From an uncultured Clostridia bacterium (GTDB lineage Bacteria; Bacillota; Clostridia; Christensenellales; Borkfalkiaceae), in contig CANQCA010000061.1 of assembly GCA_947589585.1 (NCBI GenBank), positions 1 through 8,184 on the forward strand: a DNA stretch of 8,184 nt, written 5' to 3'. Positions 1-6,095 of the stretch are shown here, piece by piece. The notes beneath the pieces were generated by a model, which did no database searches, was not told where the DNA came from, and saw nothing but the letters and a program-made list of their open reading frames with translations. The translations under genes were made by a program, and so were the position numbers. How positions within the stretch are numbered: the stretch's first letter is position 1; every line of letters begins with the position of its first letter.

Positions 1-12
1 GGAAACAAAACC

Positions 13-1167
13 ATGATCACGACCGCAACGGCAGACAGCGCGCTCAAGACCTATTACCTTCCCGCGCTCACCGATCAGCTCAATAAGAGCATCTCGCCCC
101 TTCTTTCCCGCTTCCGCCTCACGACGGCGGATATCGCAGGCAAGGATATCAAAAAACTCGTGCGCCACGGCATCAACGGGGGCATCGGCGCAGGCAGCGA
201 AACGGGCGATCTGCCCACCCCCGCCAACAACCGCTACGCCCTCTTCACGGGGACGCTCAAAAATTTATACGGCACCATCGAGATCAGCGATAAGGCCATC
301 CGCGCCTCCGCCACCAACGACGGCGCCTTTGTAAGCCTTCTCAACGATGAGATGAAGGGCATCCTCGACAGTGCGACCTTCAACTTCGGCAGAATGCTCT
401 TCGGCGACGGCTCGGGAAAGCTCGCCACCATCAAGAGTGCGGACGGCGGCGTCTACCACGTCGATTCCGTCCGCAACCTTGCAGAGGGCATGCTCGTCAA
501 CGTCTACAACGCGGGCGGCAGCATCGCCGCCACGGCGAGATCGGTCGAGAAGGTGGACTACGAGACGAAGTCCATCACCCTCTCGGGCGCGAATATCTCG
601 TCTCCCACCGACTACGTCCTCACCCTGCAGGGCTCGCGCGACTACGAGCTCACCGGCCTCGGCGCAATCTTCAAGGATTCGGGCACGATCTACGGCCTCT
701 CCCGCGACAGCAACCCTTGGCTCAAGCCCACGATCAAGACGGAAGTGGGGGCGATCACCGAGATGAAATTGCAGGAAGCCATCGACGAGCTCGAGGAGAG
801 AACGGGCACGAAGATCAACTTCATCGTCTGCTCGTGGGGGGTGCGCAGGGCGCTCTTCAATGCGATGGCCTCCCTCCGTACGATGGAACCCATGGTGCTC
901 GACGGCGGCTTCCGCGCCCTCTCCTTCAACGGCATCCCCGTCGTCGCCGACAGGTTCTGCCCCGAGGGGACCATGTATCTTCTCAACACCGACGATTTCG
1001 CCATCCATCAGCTGTGCGATTGGCAGTGGCTCGAAGGGGAGGACGGCAAGATCCTGCATCAGATCGCGGGCAAGCCGATCTATACGGCCACGCTCGTCAA
1101 ATACGCCGACCTCATGTGCTACCGCCCCGGCGGGCAGGCAATGCTCTCGGGGATCGAAGAGGCGTAA
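13..1167 (+). CDS. phage major capsid protein, HK97-fold
   Basis: This is a 384-residue protein that should assemble into the phage head shell. What is seen: an N-terminal helical arm (about 1-50), a Gly-rich stretch near 55-66 (GINGGIGAG) leading to an ETGDLPTP turn, a long central helix (about 101-130, ending GRMLFGDGSG), a beta-rich insert about 145-210, and a C-terminal part with the capsid-type run FNGIPVVADR (305-314), then MYLLNTDDFAIHQL, and a closing VKYADLMCYRPG segment. Such an order (arm, spine helix, inserted beta domain, A-domain with a G-pvv-d turn) is usual for HK97-fold coat proteins, some of which carry an inserted domain as in P22 coat. The length fits. The start is the first ATG; only a weak GGA lies upstream because the window begins 12 bases before it. 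The gene heads a compact four-gene phage module. Codon use resembles the bacterial genes further on, so any acquisition is old or from a related host. The exact capsid family is not certain. Confidence 0.84.
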   Translation: MITTATADSALKTYYLPALTDQLNKSISPLLSRFRLTTADIAGKDIKKLVRHGINGGIGAGSETGDLPTPANNRYALFTGTLKNLYGTIEISDKAIRASATNDGAFVSLLNDEMKGILDSATFNFGRMLFGDGSGKLATIKSADGGVYHVDSVRNLAEGMLVNVYNAGGSIAATARSVEKVDYETKSITLSGANISSPTDYVLTLQGSRDYELTGLGAIFKDSGTIYGLSRDSNPWLKPTIKTEVGAITEMKLQEAIDELEERTGTKINFIVCSWGVRRALFNAMASLRTMEPMVLDGGFRALSFNGIPVVADRFCPEGTMYLLNTDDFAIHQLCDWQWLEGEDGKILHQIAGKPIYTATLVKYADLMCYRPGGQAMLSGIEEA

Positions 1168-1181
1168 ATAAGGAGGGCTGC

Positions 1182-1736
1182 ATGCCGATTCATGTACAAG
1201 ACGTCGTTGCGGCCGCGGCGGATCTTCTCGCAAGAGAAGATCTTGCCGCAAAGGCGCGAAGGGGAGAAGCCGGCGGCGAGGTCGACCTTCTCATCGCCTG
1301 CTGCCACTATGTGGAGAGCGAATTGGCGGCGGGCCCCTTCCCGCTGCGGACAAAAGAGAGCGCCGCGCCCCTTGGGAAAAAGATCCCCTTCTCTTCCCTT
1401 CAAAGGCCGCCTGTAAATATCCTGTCTGTATGCTCTCCCTCGGGCATGGGTATCCCGTTTGAGCTCTACCCCGACCATATCGAGATAGATTGGGAGGGGG
1501 GAGAGGTGGAAGTGAAATACACCTTTTCGCCTAAGGAGAAGTCGCTTTCGGACGAGTTGGAGTGCGGGATCGGCTGCACCTTGCAGATGTTCGCGCTCGG
1601 CACTTCCTCGCGCTATCTTCTCTCCCATGGGCAGTACGCCGAGGCGGAGCTCTTCGAAGAGCGATATAAAAGCGCGGTCGGCATCTTCCGCGGGAGCGAT
1701 GCGAAGCTCTCCCTTCGCGCGAGGAGGTGGGCATGA
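1182..1736 (+). CDS. probable phage head-tail adaptor/connector protein
   Basis: This 184-residue protein lies directly after the capsid gene, where tailed phages usually encode the adaptor that sits under the portal. What is seen: an N-terminal helical part (about 4-48, with VDLLIACCHYVESELA), a middle with beta character (about 68-115, including FELYPDHIEIDW, then alternating charged and hydrophobic residues), and a C-terminal helical part ending LLSHGQYAEAELFEERYKSAVG (about 147-167). The helix-sheet-helix plan and the final Glu/Arg-rich helix are common in connector proteins, and P22 gp4 is of similar size (166 residues). No residue signature proves the role, so the function rests on position, size and pattern. 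The start is set by AAGGAGGG at 1170-1177, four bases before the ATG. The stop overlaps the next ATG as ATGA (1733-1736), implying translational coupling. It could also be another small head-completion protein. Confidence 0.6.
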   Translation: MPIHVQDVVAAAADLLAREDLAAKARRGEAGGEVDLLIACCHYVESELAAGPFPLRTKESAAPLGKKIPFSSLQRPPVNILSVCSPSGMGIPFELYPDHIEIDWEGGEVEVKYTFSPKEKSLSDELECGIGCTLQMFALGTSSRYLLSHGQYAEAELFEERYKSAVGIFRGSDAKLSLRARRWA

Positions 1737-2980
1737 GCGCCGCCTATCATAAGCCCAGCCGCTATGTGCTCCGCCTGACGGGGGAAGATCTCGCGGCGAG
1801 GGCGAGCTTTCTTCCCGTCGGGCTCCAAAAGCGGTGCGGCGCACTCACGGCCGGGGTGAAGTTCTGCAAGGTTTGCGACCGCGAGGAGGGCACCATTGCC
1901 CTTCTCGCCTCTTCCGCGGCCGCCTACGCCGTCCTCAAAAGCGGCTGCGTGCGCGACCTTACAACGGGCACCCTCTACCTTCTCAAATACATCCCTCGCG
2001 CCGCCGTGACCTTCTGCCCGGAGGAGGGCGTGCGCACGGACTACGTCTTCGGCGATGCGGGCGGGCATGCGCTCAGGGAGGGCGCCCCCGTCTATGTGCC
2101 CGGCCTCGGCCCCGCGAGCGTCGGGGCCGTCTTCCGCGAACGCCTCTTTCTCGCCGAGGGCTCTGTTTTGTCCTATTCCGCCCCGCTCGAGCCCGAGAAA
2201 TTCTCCCTTGAGGAGAGGGACACGGGCAGGATCGCGCTCTCCGACGTCGACGGCGACATCCTCGCACTCATTCCCTATGGGGATACGCTCGTCATCTTCA
2301 GGAAGAAGGCGATCCTGCTCCTCCGTGCAGACGCAAACGACCTCTATTTTTCCTTTTCCAAAGTAAAATTCGACGGCGGAAGCATCATAGAGGGCAGCAT
2401 CGCCACGTGCGGAAGGCGCATCGTCTTTTGGACGGAGCGGGGGCTTTGCACCCTCGAGGGCAGCCAAGCGCGCATGGCCGATCCCGAGCAAGGCCTTTCC
2501 CTGTCTTCTCCCGCGAGCGCGGCATCCTGCGGCGGGCTGTATTTCGCCTGTGCGGAGTATGCGGGGCAGCGCGGGGTGTTCGTCTTTGATCCCGAGACGG
2601 GGGAGCGATACCTCGCCGACCTTCCCGCAACGCATCTGGCGGCAAAAGACGACGCCCTCTTCGCAGCCACGGCCGACGCCGTCTATCGGGCGGCAGAGGG
2701 ACAGGAAGGCGTGTTCCGGGCAGCCATCCGTGCCGAGCTCGATCTTCCCGAGCGGGCGAGAACATATGTGCTCGAGAGCATCGCCCTCGCGGGGGAAGGG
2801 GCCTTCACCCTCACCGTGGAGGCCAAGGAGCGGAAGGGGGCGTATGCCCTCAAAGCCTATGAATGGGCGAAGCTCCGCCACACCGAACCCATCGAGCACA
2901 TCGTCGTCGCCGTGGAGAGCACCGACCCCGCCATCTCCATCCGCGCACTCACATTCAAACTCAGGGAGGAAGGCGCATGA
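1733..2980 (+). CDS. probable phage tail-hub/stabilisation protein, beta-rich
   Basis: This 415-residue protein probably closes the portal vertex, like P22 gp10 (472 residues), the phage stabilisation or tail-hub protein. What is seen: nearly the whole chain alternates short beta strands and turns, as in a beta-propeller. Typical blades are RLFLAEGSVLSYSAP (about 137-151), DGDILALIPYGDTLVIFRKKAILLLRAD (about 173-200), SIIEGSIATCGRRIVFWTERGLCTLEG (about 217-243) and GLYFACAEY followed by GVFVFDPETGERYLADLP (about 268-298). The sequence of a device that reads out a value, then a 'write off' residue run before SI-G-IA, recalls gp10-like proteins. The C-terminus (345-415) is also beta-rich. An in-frame GTG lies at 1727, but GAGGAGG at 1721-1727 places the start at ATG 1733, overlapping the previous stop. 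The ATGA overlap at 2977-2980 links it to the next gene. The family call comes from fold pattern and gene order, so a generic tail protein remains possible. Confidence 0.62.
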   Translation: MSAAYHKPSRYVLRLTGEDLAARASFLPVGLQKRCGALTAGVKFCKVCDREEGTIALLASSAAAYAVLKSGCVRDLTTGTLYLLKYIPRAAVTFCPEEGVRTDYVFGDAGGHALREGAPVYVPGLGPASVGAVFRERLFLAEGSVLSYSAPLEPEKFSLEERDTGRIALSDVDGDILALIPYGDTLVIFRKKAILLLRADANDLYFSFSKVKFDGGSIIEGSIATCGRRIVFWTERGLCTLEGSQARMADPEQGLSLSSPASAASCGGLYFACAEYAGQRGVFVFDPETGERYLADLPATHLAAKDDALFAATADAVYRAAEGQEGVFRAAIRAELDLPERARTYVLESIALAGEGAFTLTVEAKERKGAYALKAYEWAKLRHTEPIEHIVVAVESTDPAISIRALTFKLREEGA

Positions 2981-3471
2981 CAATCGATATCATCGATCTC
3001 ACGGACCCCCAATTTGCAGACCTGAACGCCGTCCAGCGCGCCATGGTCCGCGCCGCGCAGGTGCGGAAAAACAACGCCGTCGCCGAGGCGGACGACGCCG
3101 TCGCGGCACTCTTCTATCTTCTGCTCGGGAAGGACAACCTTCGTTCCTCCGTCCGCCAAAAGGAGGAGGCACGCATCCGTGCGCAGGAGGATGCGGAGAT
3201 CGAGGCGATCAGGGAGGACCTTCTGCAGCAGCTCGCCTATGAGAGCATCGGCTCGGAGGAGAATGAATTCGGACCCTACCGCTACCCCGAGAACCCCAAC
3301 TACAATCTGAGCTTTTCGCAGAGATATCTCGTCGTAAGGAACTACTACATGCAGGTGACGACGAACCCGCAGGCCCGCCTCGATGCGTACGGGATGGACA
3401 CCCTCGCCCGCAGTTACCTGGGGGAGTATTACCAGACCCTGTACGAACAGCTTGCCTCGTATGTGAAGTAA
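2977..3471 (+). CDS. hypothetical helical protein, last gene of the phage module
   Basis: I do not recognise this 164-residue protein. Its start overlaps the stop of the preceding gene (ATGA, 2977-2980) behind a strong site, GGGAGGAAGG at 2964-2973, so it is almost certainly translated with the phage structural genes. Residues 14-90 look helical, with an Ala-rich stretch holding a short hydrophobic run (AVAALFYLLLG, about 41-51), followed by a highly charged probable coiled coil (RQKEEARIRAQEDAEIEAIREDL, about 60-82). A linker rich in Tyr, Pro and Asn (YRYPENPNYN, about 101-110) leads to a C-terminal aromatic helical part with seven tyrosines between 117 and 162. There is no signal peptide and no convincing membrane span. 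Its place after the hub-like gene suggests a virion or assembly protein, but nothing in the sequence proves this. No terminator is visible after it. Confidence 0.78.
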   Translation: MTIDIIDLTDPQFADLNAVQRAMVRAAQVRKNNAVAEADDAVAALFYLLLGKDNLRSSVRQKEEARIRAQEDAEIEAIREDLLQQLAYESIGSEENEFGPYRYPENPNYNLSFSQRYLVVRNYYMQVTTNPQARLDAYGMDTLARSYLGEYYQTLYEQLASYVK

Positions 3472-3514
3472 GCGAAACGCGTATAAGCTACGCAATACAT
3501 CGTCGTGTTACCCG

Positions 3515-3661
3515 CGTCATGCTGAGCCGAACTGTTTTACGTAGTCCACGGCGGCCTATCCTCGAAGCATCCCGAACTACGAAGTCCGTTTTCATTTGGG
3601 GGATTCTTCGGAGAGTTGTCCCGTCGGAAAGTCTTATGAACGTTATCTGCTCAGAATGACG
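3515..3661. repeat. family A palindromic repeat, 147 bp
   Basis: The element is bounded by CGTCATGCTGAGC (3515-3527) and GCTCAGAATGACG (3649-3661), which are inverted copies of each other at 12 of 13 positions. Inside are a CGTAGT/ACTACG pair (3540-3545 and 3576-3581), the run CCCGAACTACGAAGTCCG, and GGGGATTCTTCGG. The same internal blocks recur in the same order in the second cluster (5648-6095). It carries no open frame, so it looks like a small non-autonomous or REP-like intergenic repeat. No clear target duplication was found. Confidence 0.75.
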
Positions 3662-3710
3662 CTCGACCAGTCCAAGGGTCACCAGCGTCATGCTGCCCCG
3701 CGTTTGTCAA

Positions 3711-3812
3711 CCCCCACCACCGCCTGACGGCGGAGCCTCCCCCTTAAAAAGGGGTAGGCCCTACCCCTCTTTGAGGGGGAGGGTGGCACGGCGAAGCCGT
3801 GACGGGTGGGGG
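3711..3812. repeat. family B hairpin-rich repeat, 102 bp
   Basis: The ends CCCCCACC (3711-3718) and GGTGGGGG (3805-3812) are perfect inverted copies. Inside lie several self-complementary units: CCGCC-TGAC-GGCGG (3720-3733), a central pairing of GGGGTAG with CTACCCC, CCCCTCTTTGAGGGG, and CACGGC-GAA-GCCGTG (3787-3801). Both halves have relatives in the second cluster: the left half matches 5892-5931 and the right half matches about 5786-5835. Folded RNA from either strand would be very stable. The element could lower read-through from the phage module into spoVAC, though it has no T-run. Confidence 0.72.
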
Positions 3813-3877
3813 TGCCTCTGGATTCGTTACGATGAACTTTGCAGTTCGCACACCTGCGCGGGTAATATTTTCATGTG

Positions 3878-3907
3878 GTATAAAAACACGCGTAAAACCC
3901 CAAATTA
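3878..3907 (+). promoter_or_regulatory. candidate forespore sigma-G promoter for spoVAC
   Basis: GTATA (3878-3882) and CAAATTA (3901-3907) are separated by 18 bases. The Bacillus subtilis sigma-G consensus is roughly GYATR, 18 bases, then CAtnmTA. The upstream box fits fully and the downstream box fits at its most conserved CA and TA positions. The spoVA operon is sigma-G dependent in B. subtilis, so the context agrees. Transcription would begin near 3914, giving spoVAC a leader of about 90 bases. This is a short motif in an AT-rich patch, so chance remains possible. Confidence 0.45.
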
Positions 3908-4001
3908 AGGGTATGAAAAAGGTAAAAAGCGATCCGCTCGGCAGGCAGAAGGAGGAGCGGGAGACCTGCTTCCCCGAATCGAGGGCGGAGGATATACGGC
4001 C

Positions 4002-4457
4002 GTGACGGGCAAATCACGCGAAAACTATAACCGCAACTATCTGCGCTACGTCAACTCCTTCGACCCGCCCACCAAGCATTTCAAGACCTGTCTGCGCGCC
4101 TTCCTCGTCGGGGGCTTCATCTGCACCATCGGGCAGTTTTTCCGCTTTATGCTTGAATATGCGGGCCTCGAAGGGGATATGCTCGCGGGCACGGTTTCGG
4201 CCATTCTCATCTTTTTGGGAACCTTTTTGACGGGCCTCGGCGTCTACGACCGCATCGGGAAGAACGCAGGTGCAGGGAGCATCGTCCCCATCACGGGGTT
4301 TGCGAATTCCGTCGCCTCTCCCGCCATCGAGTTCAAGACGGAGGGCTACGTCTATGGCATGGCGGCGAAAATGTTCATCGTCGCAGGTCCCATCATCGTG
4401 TTCGGCGTCTCTGCGGGGGCGGCCGTCGGCCTTCTCTATTGGCTCCTTTCTCTTTGA
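4002..4457 (+). CDS. spoVAC: stage V sporulation protein AC
   Basis: SpoVAC is an inner-membrane protein of the forespore. With its SpoVA partners it forms the channel that moves dipicolinic acid (with calcium) into the spore and releases it at germination; B. subtilis SpoVAC alone has been shown to act as a mechanosensitive channel. The 151 residues match the family's usual length of about 150. The N-terminus reads ENYNRNYLRYVNSFDPPT, followed by hydrophobic spans at about 31-50, 60-82 and 126-149, and the highly conserved block YDRIGKNAGAGS...VPITGFANS at 82-103. The start is GTG 4002, ten bases after GGAGG at 3987-3991; it yields the expected N-terminus. Usually spoVAD and spoVAE follow at once, but here the next gene is an unrelated DUF1858 protein with its own promoter, and no spoVA gene precedes it in view. 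The other subunits must be elsewhere or absent. Confidence 0.95.
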   Translation: MTGKSRENYNRNYLRYVNSFDPPTKHFKTCLRAFLVGGFICTIGQFFRFMLEYAGLEGDMLAGTVSAILIFLGTFLTGLGVYDRIGKNAGAGSIVPITGFANSVASPAIEFKTEGYVYGMAAKMFIVAGPIIVFGVSAGAAVGLLYWLLSL

Positions 4458-4476
4458 AAAAAATGTATGAAAAAAG

Positions 4477-4505
4477 TTGTCTCCCGCAAAAAAGTGTGCT
4501 AAAAT
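4477..4505 (+). promoter_or_regulatory. sigma-A type promoter for the DUF1858 gene
   Basis: TTGTCT (4477-4482) and TAAAAT (4500-4505) are 17 bases apart, the ideal spacing for the housekeeping sigma factor. The expected start near 4512 would leave a leader of about 25 bases holding the AAGGAG site. This separates the downstream genes from the sporulation-type control of spoVAC. Confidence 0.62.
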
Positions 4506-4536
4506 AGGGTGGAAAAAACAAAAAGGAGTAAATATT

Positions 4537-4734
4537 ATGGCGAAGATCACGAAGGATACGCTCATTGCCGACTGCCTTGAGCTCAACCCCAACGCTCCCG
4601 AAATTCTGATGGAAGCGGGCATGCACTGCTTCGGCTGCGCCCTCGCCCACGGCGAGACGGTGGAGGAGGCGGTCGCCGCACACGGGCAGGAACTCGACGA
4701 GCTTCTTCAAAAGCTCAACGAAGGCCTCGAATAA
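4537..4734 (+). CDS. small DUF1858 protein with CxxC pair
   Basis: This 65-residue cytoplasmic protein is a stand-alone DUF1858 domain, the domain also annotated as a hybrid-cluster-protein-associated redox disulfide domain and found at the N-terminus of ScdA/YtfE-like iron-sulfur repair proteins. What is seen: ITKDTLIADCLELNPNAPEIL (about 4-24), then GMHCFGC with Cys31 and Cys34 as a CxxC pair, then ALAHGETVEEAVAAHG and a short C-terminal helix ending in LNEGLE. The pattern of GMHC-GC followed by an ET-EEA helix and a final helix is the family signature and the chain is full length. The two cysteines are expected to form a disulfide or bind metal or cluster; the exact role is unknown. The ATG lies eight bases after AAGGAG (4523-4528), behind a good promoter. 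A hairpin follows the stop, then a dehydrogenase gene 52 bases on. A link between the two proteins is only inferred. Confidence 0.92.
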   Translation: MAKITKDTLIADCLELNPNAPEILMEAGMHCFGCALAHGETVEEAVAAHGQELDELLQKLNEGLE

Positions 4735-4742
4735 GCAAGAAA

Positions 4743-4767
4743 GTCCGCAGGTATCCTGCGGGCTTTT
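4743..4767 (+). terminator. hairpin plus T-run after the DUF1858 gene
   Basis: GTCCGCAGG (4743-4751) pairs with CCTGCGGGC (4755-4763) over nine pairs, one of them G-T, around a TAT loop, and TTTT follows directly. Flanking GCAAG (4735-4739) and CTTGC (4770-4774) can extend the stem. It lies between the stop and the ribosome binding site of the next gene. No separate promoter is visible for that gene, so it probably terminates only part of the transcripts. Confidence 0.78.
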
Positions 4768-4786
4768 CGCTTGCAAAGGAGCAATT

Positions 4787-5584
4787 ATGCAATATACTCT
4801 CATCACGGGCGCGTGCGGCGGGCTCGGCCGTGCCTTTTGCGAAGTCCTCTCCGAGAGGGGCGAACCGCTCTTTTTAACGGGCAGGAGCGAGGAGCGGCTT
4901 CGGGCCTTGAAGGAAGAGCTTTCCGCCCGCCACGTTGGGCTCCCCATAGAGATTCACGCATGCGATCTCACGAAAGAAGAGGACCGCCGCGCATTTTTTG
5001 AATATACCGACGGAATGGGCGCAACCTTTTCCCGCCTCGTCTATGTCGCGGGCGTGGACACACAGATGGCATTTGAAAGCTACGACGAGAAAAAGCTCGT
5101 CTTTCAGACGCGGGTAAATTCAGAGGGCGCCTTCTCCTTCATCAACGCCTTTCTGAAGCGTTCGCCCCTCGACGGAAACACGGAGATCCTCACCATCGGC
5201 AGCATGTCCGCCTCCACCCCGATGCCCTATTTTGCGCTGTACAGTGCAACGAAAAAGGCGCTCGAATACTTCATGGCGGGGCTTTGGAGCGAGCTCAAGG
5301 GGCGGGCGAAGGTCACCTGCGTTCTCCCCGGCGGGATCCCCACGCGCGAGGATATCAAGGAAAATATCAAGGAGCACGGATTCTGGGGAAGGATCTCCGC
5401 AAAATCACCCCGCGCCGTCGCCGAAGCCTCGCTCAAAGCCGTGCATAAAAACAAACGTAAAGCGGTCATAGGGTTTTGGAACAAAATCATCAAATTGACG
5501 ACGGACGTGGCACCCATGTCCGTAAAGCTCCGCTTTATCTCCCGCCGCTGGTCCAAGACGGAAAAGGATCATTTTTCCGAATAA
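4787..5584 (+). CDS. SDR family NAD(P)-dependent oxidoreductase
   Basis: This 265-residue classical short-chain dehydrogenase/reductase should carry out NAD(P)-linked oxidation or reduction of a hydroxyl or keto group in the cytoplasm; the substrate is unknown. Motifs in order: the dinucleotide loop TGACGGLG (7-14), Arg33 after the second strand (LTGRSEERL), which favours NADPH, the CDL adenine-contact site (59-61), Asn111 (RVNSEGAF), Ser139 in GSMSAS, the catalytic YSATK with Tyr152 and Lys156, and PGGIPT (181-186). Asn111, Ser139, Tyr152 and Lys156 complete the catalytic tetrad. One deviation is VAGV (87-90) where most members have NNAG. The last 40 residues are basic and partly hydrophobic (KAVIGFWNKIIKLT), possibly a membrane-associating tail, as in some lipid-acting members. 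The start ATG follows AAAGGAG (4775-4781) by five bases. It lies 52 bases after the DUF1858 gene across a hairpin. Confidence 0.93.
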   Translation: MQYTLITGACGGLGRAFCEVLSERGEPLFLTGRSEERLRALKEELSARHVGLPIEIHACDLTKEEDRRAFFEYTDGMGATFSRLVYVAGVDTQMAFESYDEKKLVFQTRVNSEGAFSFINAFLKRSPLDGNTEILTIGSMSASTPMPYFALYSATKKALEYFMAGLWSELKGRAKVTCVLPGGIPTREDIKENIKEHGFWGRISAKSPRAVAEASLKAVHKNKRKAVIGFWNKIIKLTTDVAPMSVKLRFISRRWSKTEKDHFSE

Positions 5585-5647
5585 ATACATAAAAGACGTG
5601 ATTGTCGGCGGTAAGCGTCATCCTGAGCTGCGCACATTGGTTAACCG

Positions 5648-6095
5648 CATCATCCTGAGCCGTATTGCTAAACGCAGTTCATGATGGTCGATCCTCGAAG
5701 GATCCCGAACTACGAAGTCCGAAAAAAAAGCCTTCCCCCCCGCGGGGGGAAGGTGTCGCCTTCGGCGACGGATGAGGGGCATGACCTGCCCCTGTTTACG
5801 GGGGCGGGTGGCGAACGCAGTGAGACAGGTGGGGGCACTCTTGTCGCCCCTGTAAGGGGAGATGTCGCTCTGTGACAGAGGGGTTCAACTCCCACCACCG
5901 CCTACGGCGGAGCCGCCCCCTTCAAAGGGGGCAGCTTTCCAACCCTCATCAGTCACTTCGTGACAGCTTCCCCCATGGATGGGGGAAGCCTTCGTTGCGT
6001 TTTAGGGGATTCTTCGCAGATAGGATGTCGCGTTTATTTGTCGGCTGCTTCGCCTGCGGCTCGTGCCGCCCTTCGTCTACAAAGGCAGAATGACG
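5648..6095. repeat. family A repeat split by an inserted family B composite
   Basis: The left part (5648-5721) aligns with 3515-3590 of the first family A copy: CATCATCCTGAGC, then a GATCCT-CGA-AGGATC hairpin (5690-5704) and CCCGAACTACGAAGTCCG. The right part (about 5998-6095) resumes with CGTTTTAGGGGATTCTTCG and ends GGCAGAATGACG (6084-6095), matching the other end. In the first copy these blocks are contiguous. The interrupting 276 bases (5722-5997) are family B sequence. The dinucleotide CG stands on both sides (5720-5721 and 5998-5999). Confidence 0.68.
5730..5990. repeat. family B composite with 50-bp inverted arms
   Basis: The left arm (5730-5779) begins GCCTTCCCCC and ends GACGGATGAGGGG. 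The right arm (5941-5990), read on the other strand, begins GGCTTCCCCC and ends GACTGATGAGGGTT. Both contain a G/C-run hairpin, then a small hairpin with loop, then GATGAGGG in the same order, so the arms are diverged inverted copies. The core holds two units related to the halves of the 3711-3812 repeat: CTGCCCCTGTTTACGGGGGC onward, and CACCACCGCCTACGGCGG onward. It encodes nothing recognisable. Confidence 0.68.

Larger units (their letters stand above)
3472..3877. other. non-coding stretch between phage module and spoVAC
   Basis: About 400 bases hold no credible gene. Open frames here (for example 3690-3908, plus, and 3488-3691, minus) read through repeat sequence and lack ribosome binding sites. 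The content is one family A repeat (3515-3661), a stray copy of its left end, CGTCATGCTG (3686-3695), and one family B repeat (3711-3812). There is no attachment site, tRNA or integrase that would mark a prophage end. No standard terminator with a T-run follows the last phage gene. Confidence 0.75.

Noticed and set aside
265..1251. Long minus-strand open frame of 328 codons opposite the capsid gene
   Set aside because: Its Arg/Gly/Asp-rich composition is the mirror of C-ending codons on the plus strand, it has no ribosome site, and it opposes a recognisable capsid protein.
1613..2983. Minus-strand open frame of 456 codons
   Set aside because: Shadow of the beta-rich phage gene: low-complexity Gly/Glu/Arg composition, no motif, no ribosome site, and the opposite strand has coupled genes with strong sites.
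3472..3660. Search for a prophage attachment site or tRNA at the right edge of the phage module
   Set aside because: No tRNA-like cloverleaf, and no direct repeat partner can be tested because the left edge is outside the window.
3913..4005. 30-codon frame (starts MKKVKSDPLG) overlapping the spoVAC start as GTGA
   Set aside because: Possible leader peptide, but its ribosome site is weak and the candidate promoter would start transcription at about its ATG. No recognisable similarity; kept only as a note.
4014..4622. Minus-strand open frame of 202 codons opposite spoVAC
   Set aside because: spoVAC on the plus strand is a clear family match with correct length; the reverse frame is Asp/Arg/Glu-rich shadow sequence.
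5616..6095. Direct repeats that might suggest a CRISPR array
   Set aside because: Units differ in length, are palindromic and nested, and there are no regular spacers or cas genes.
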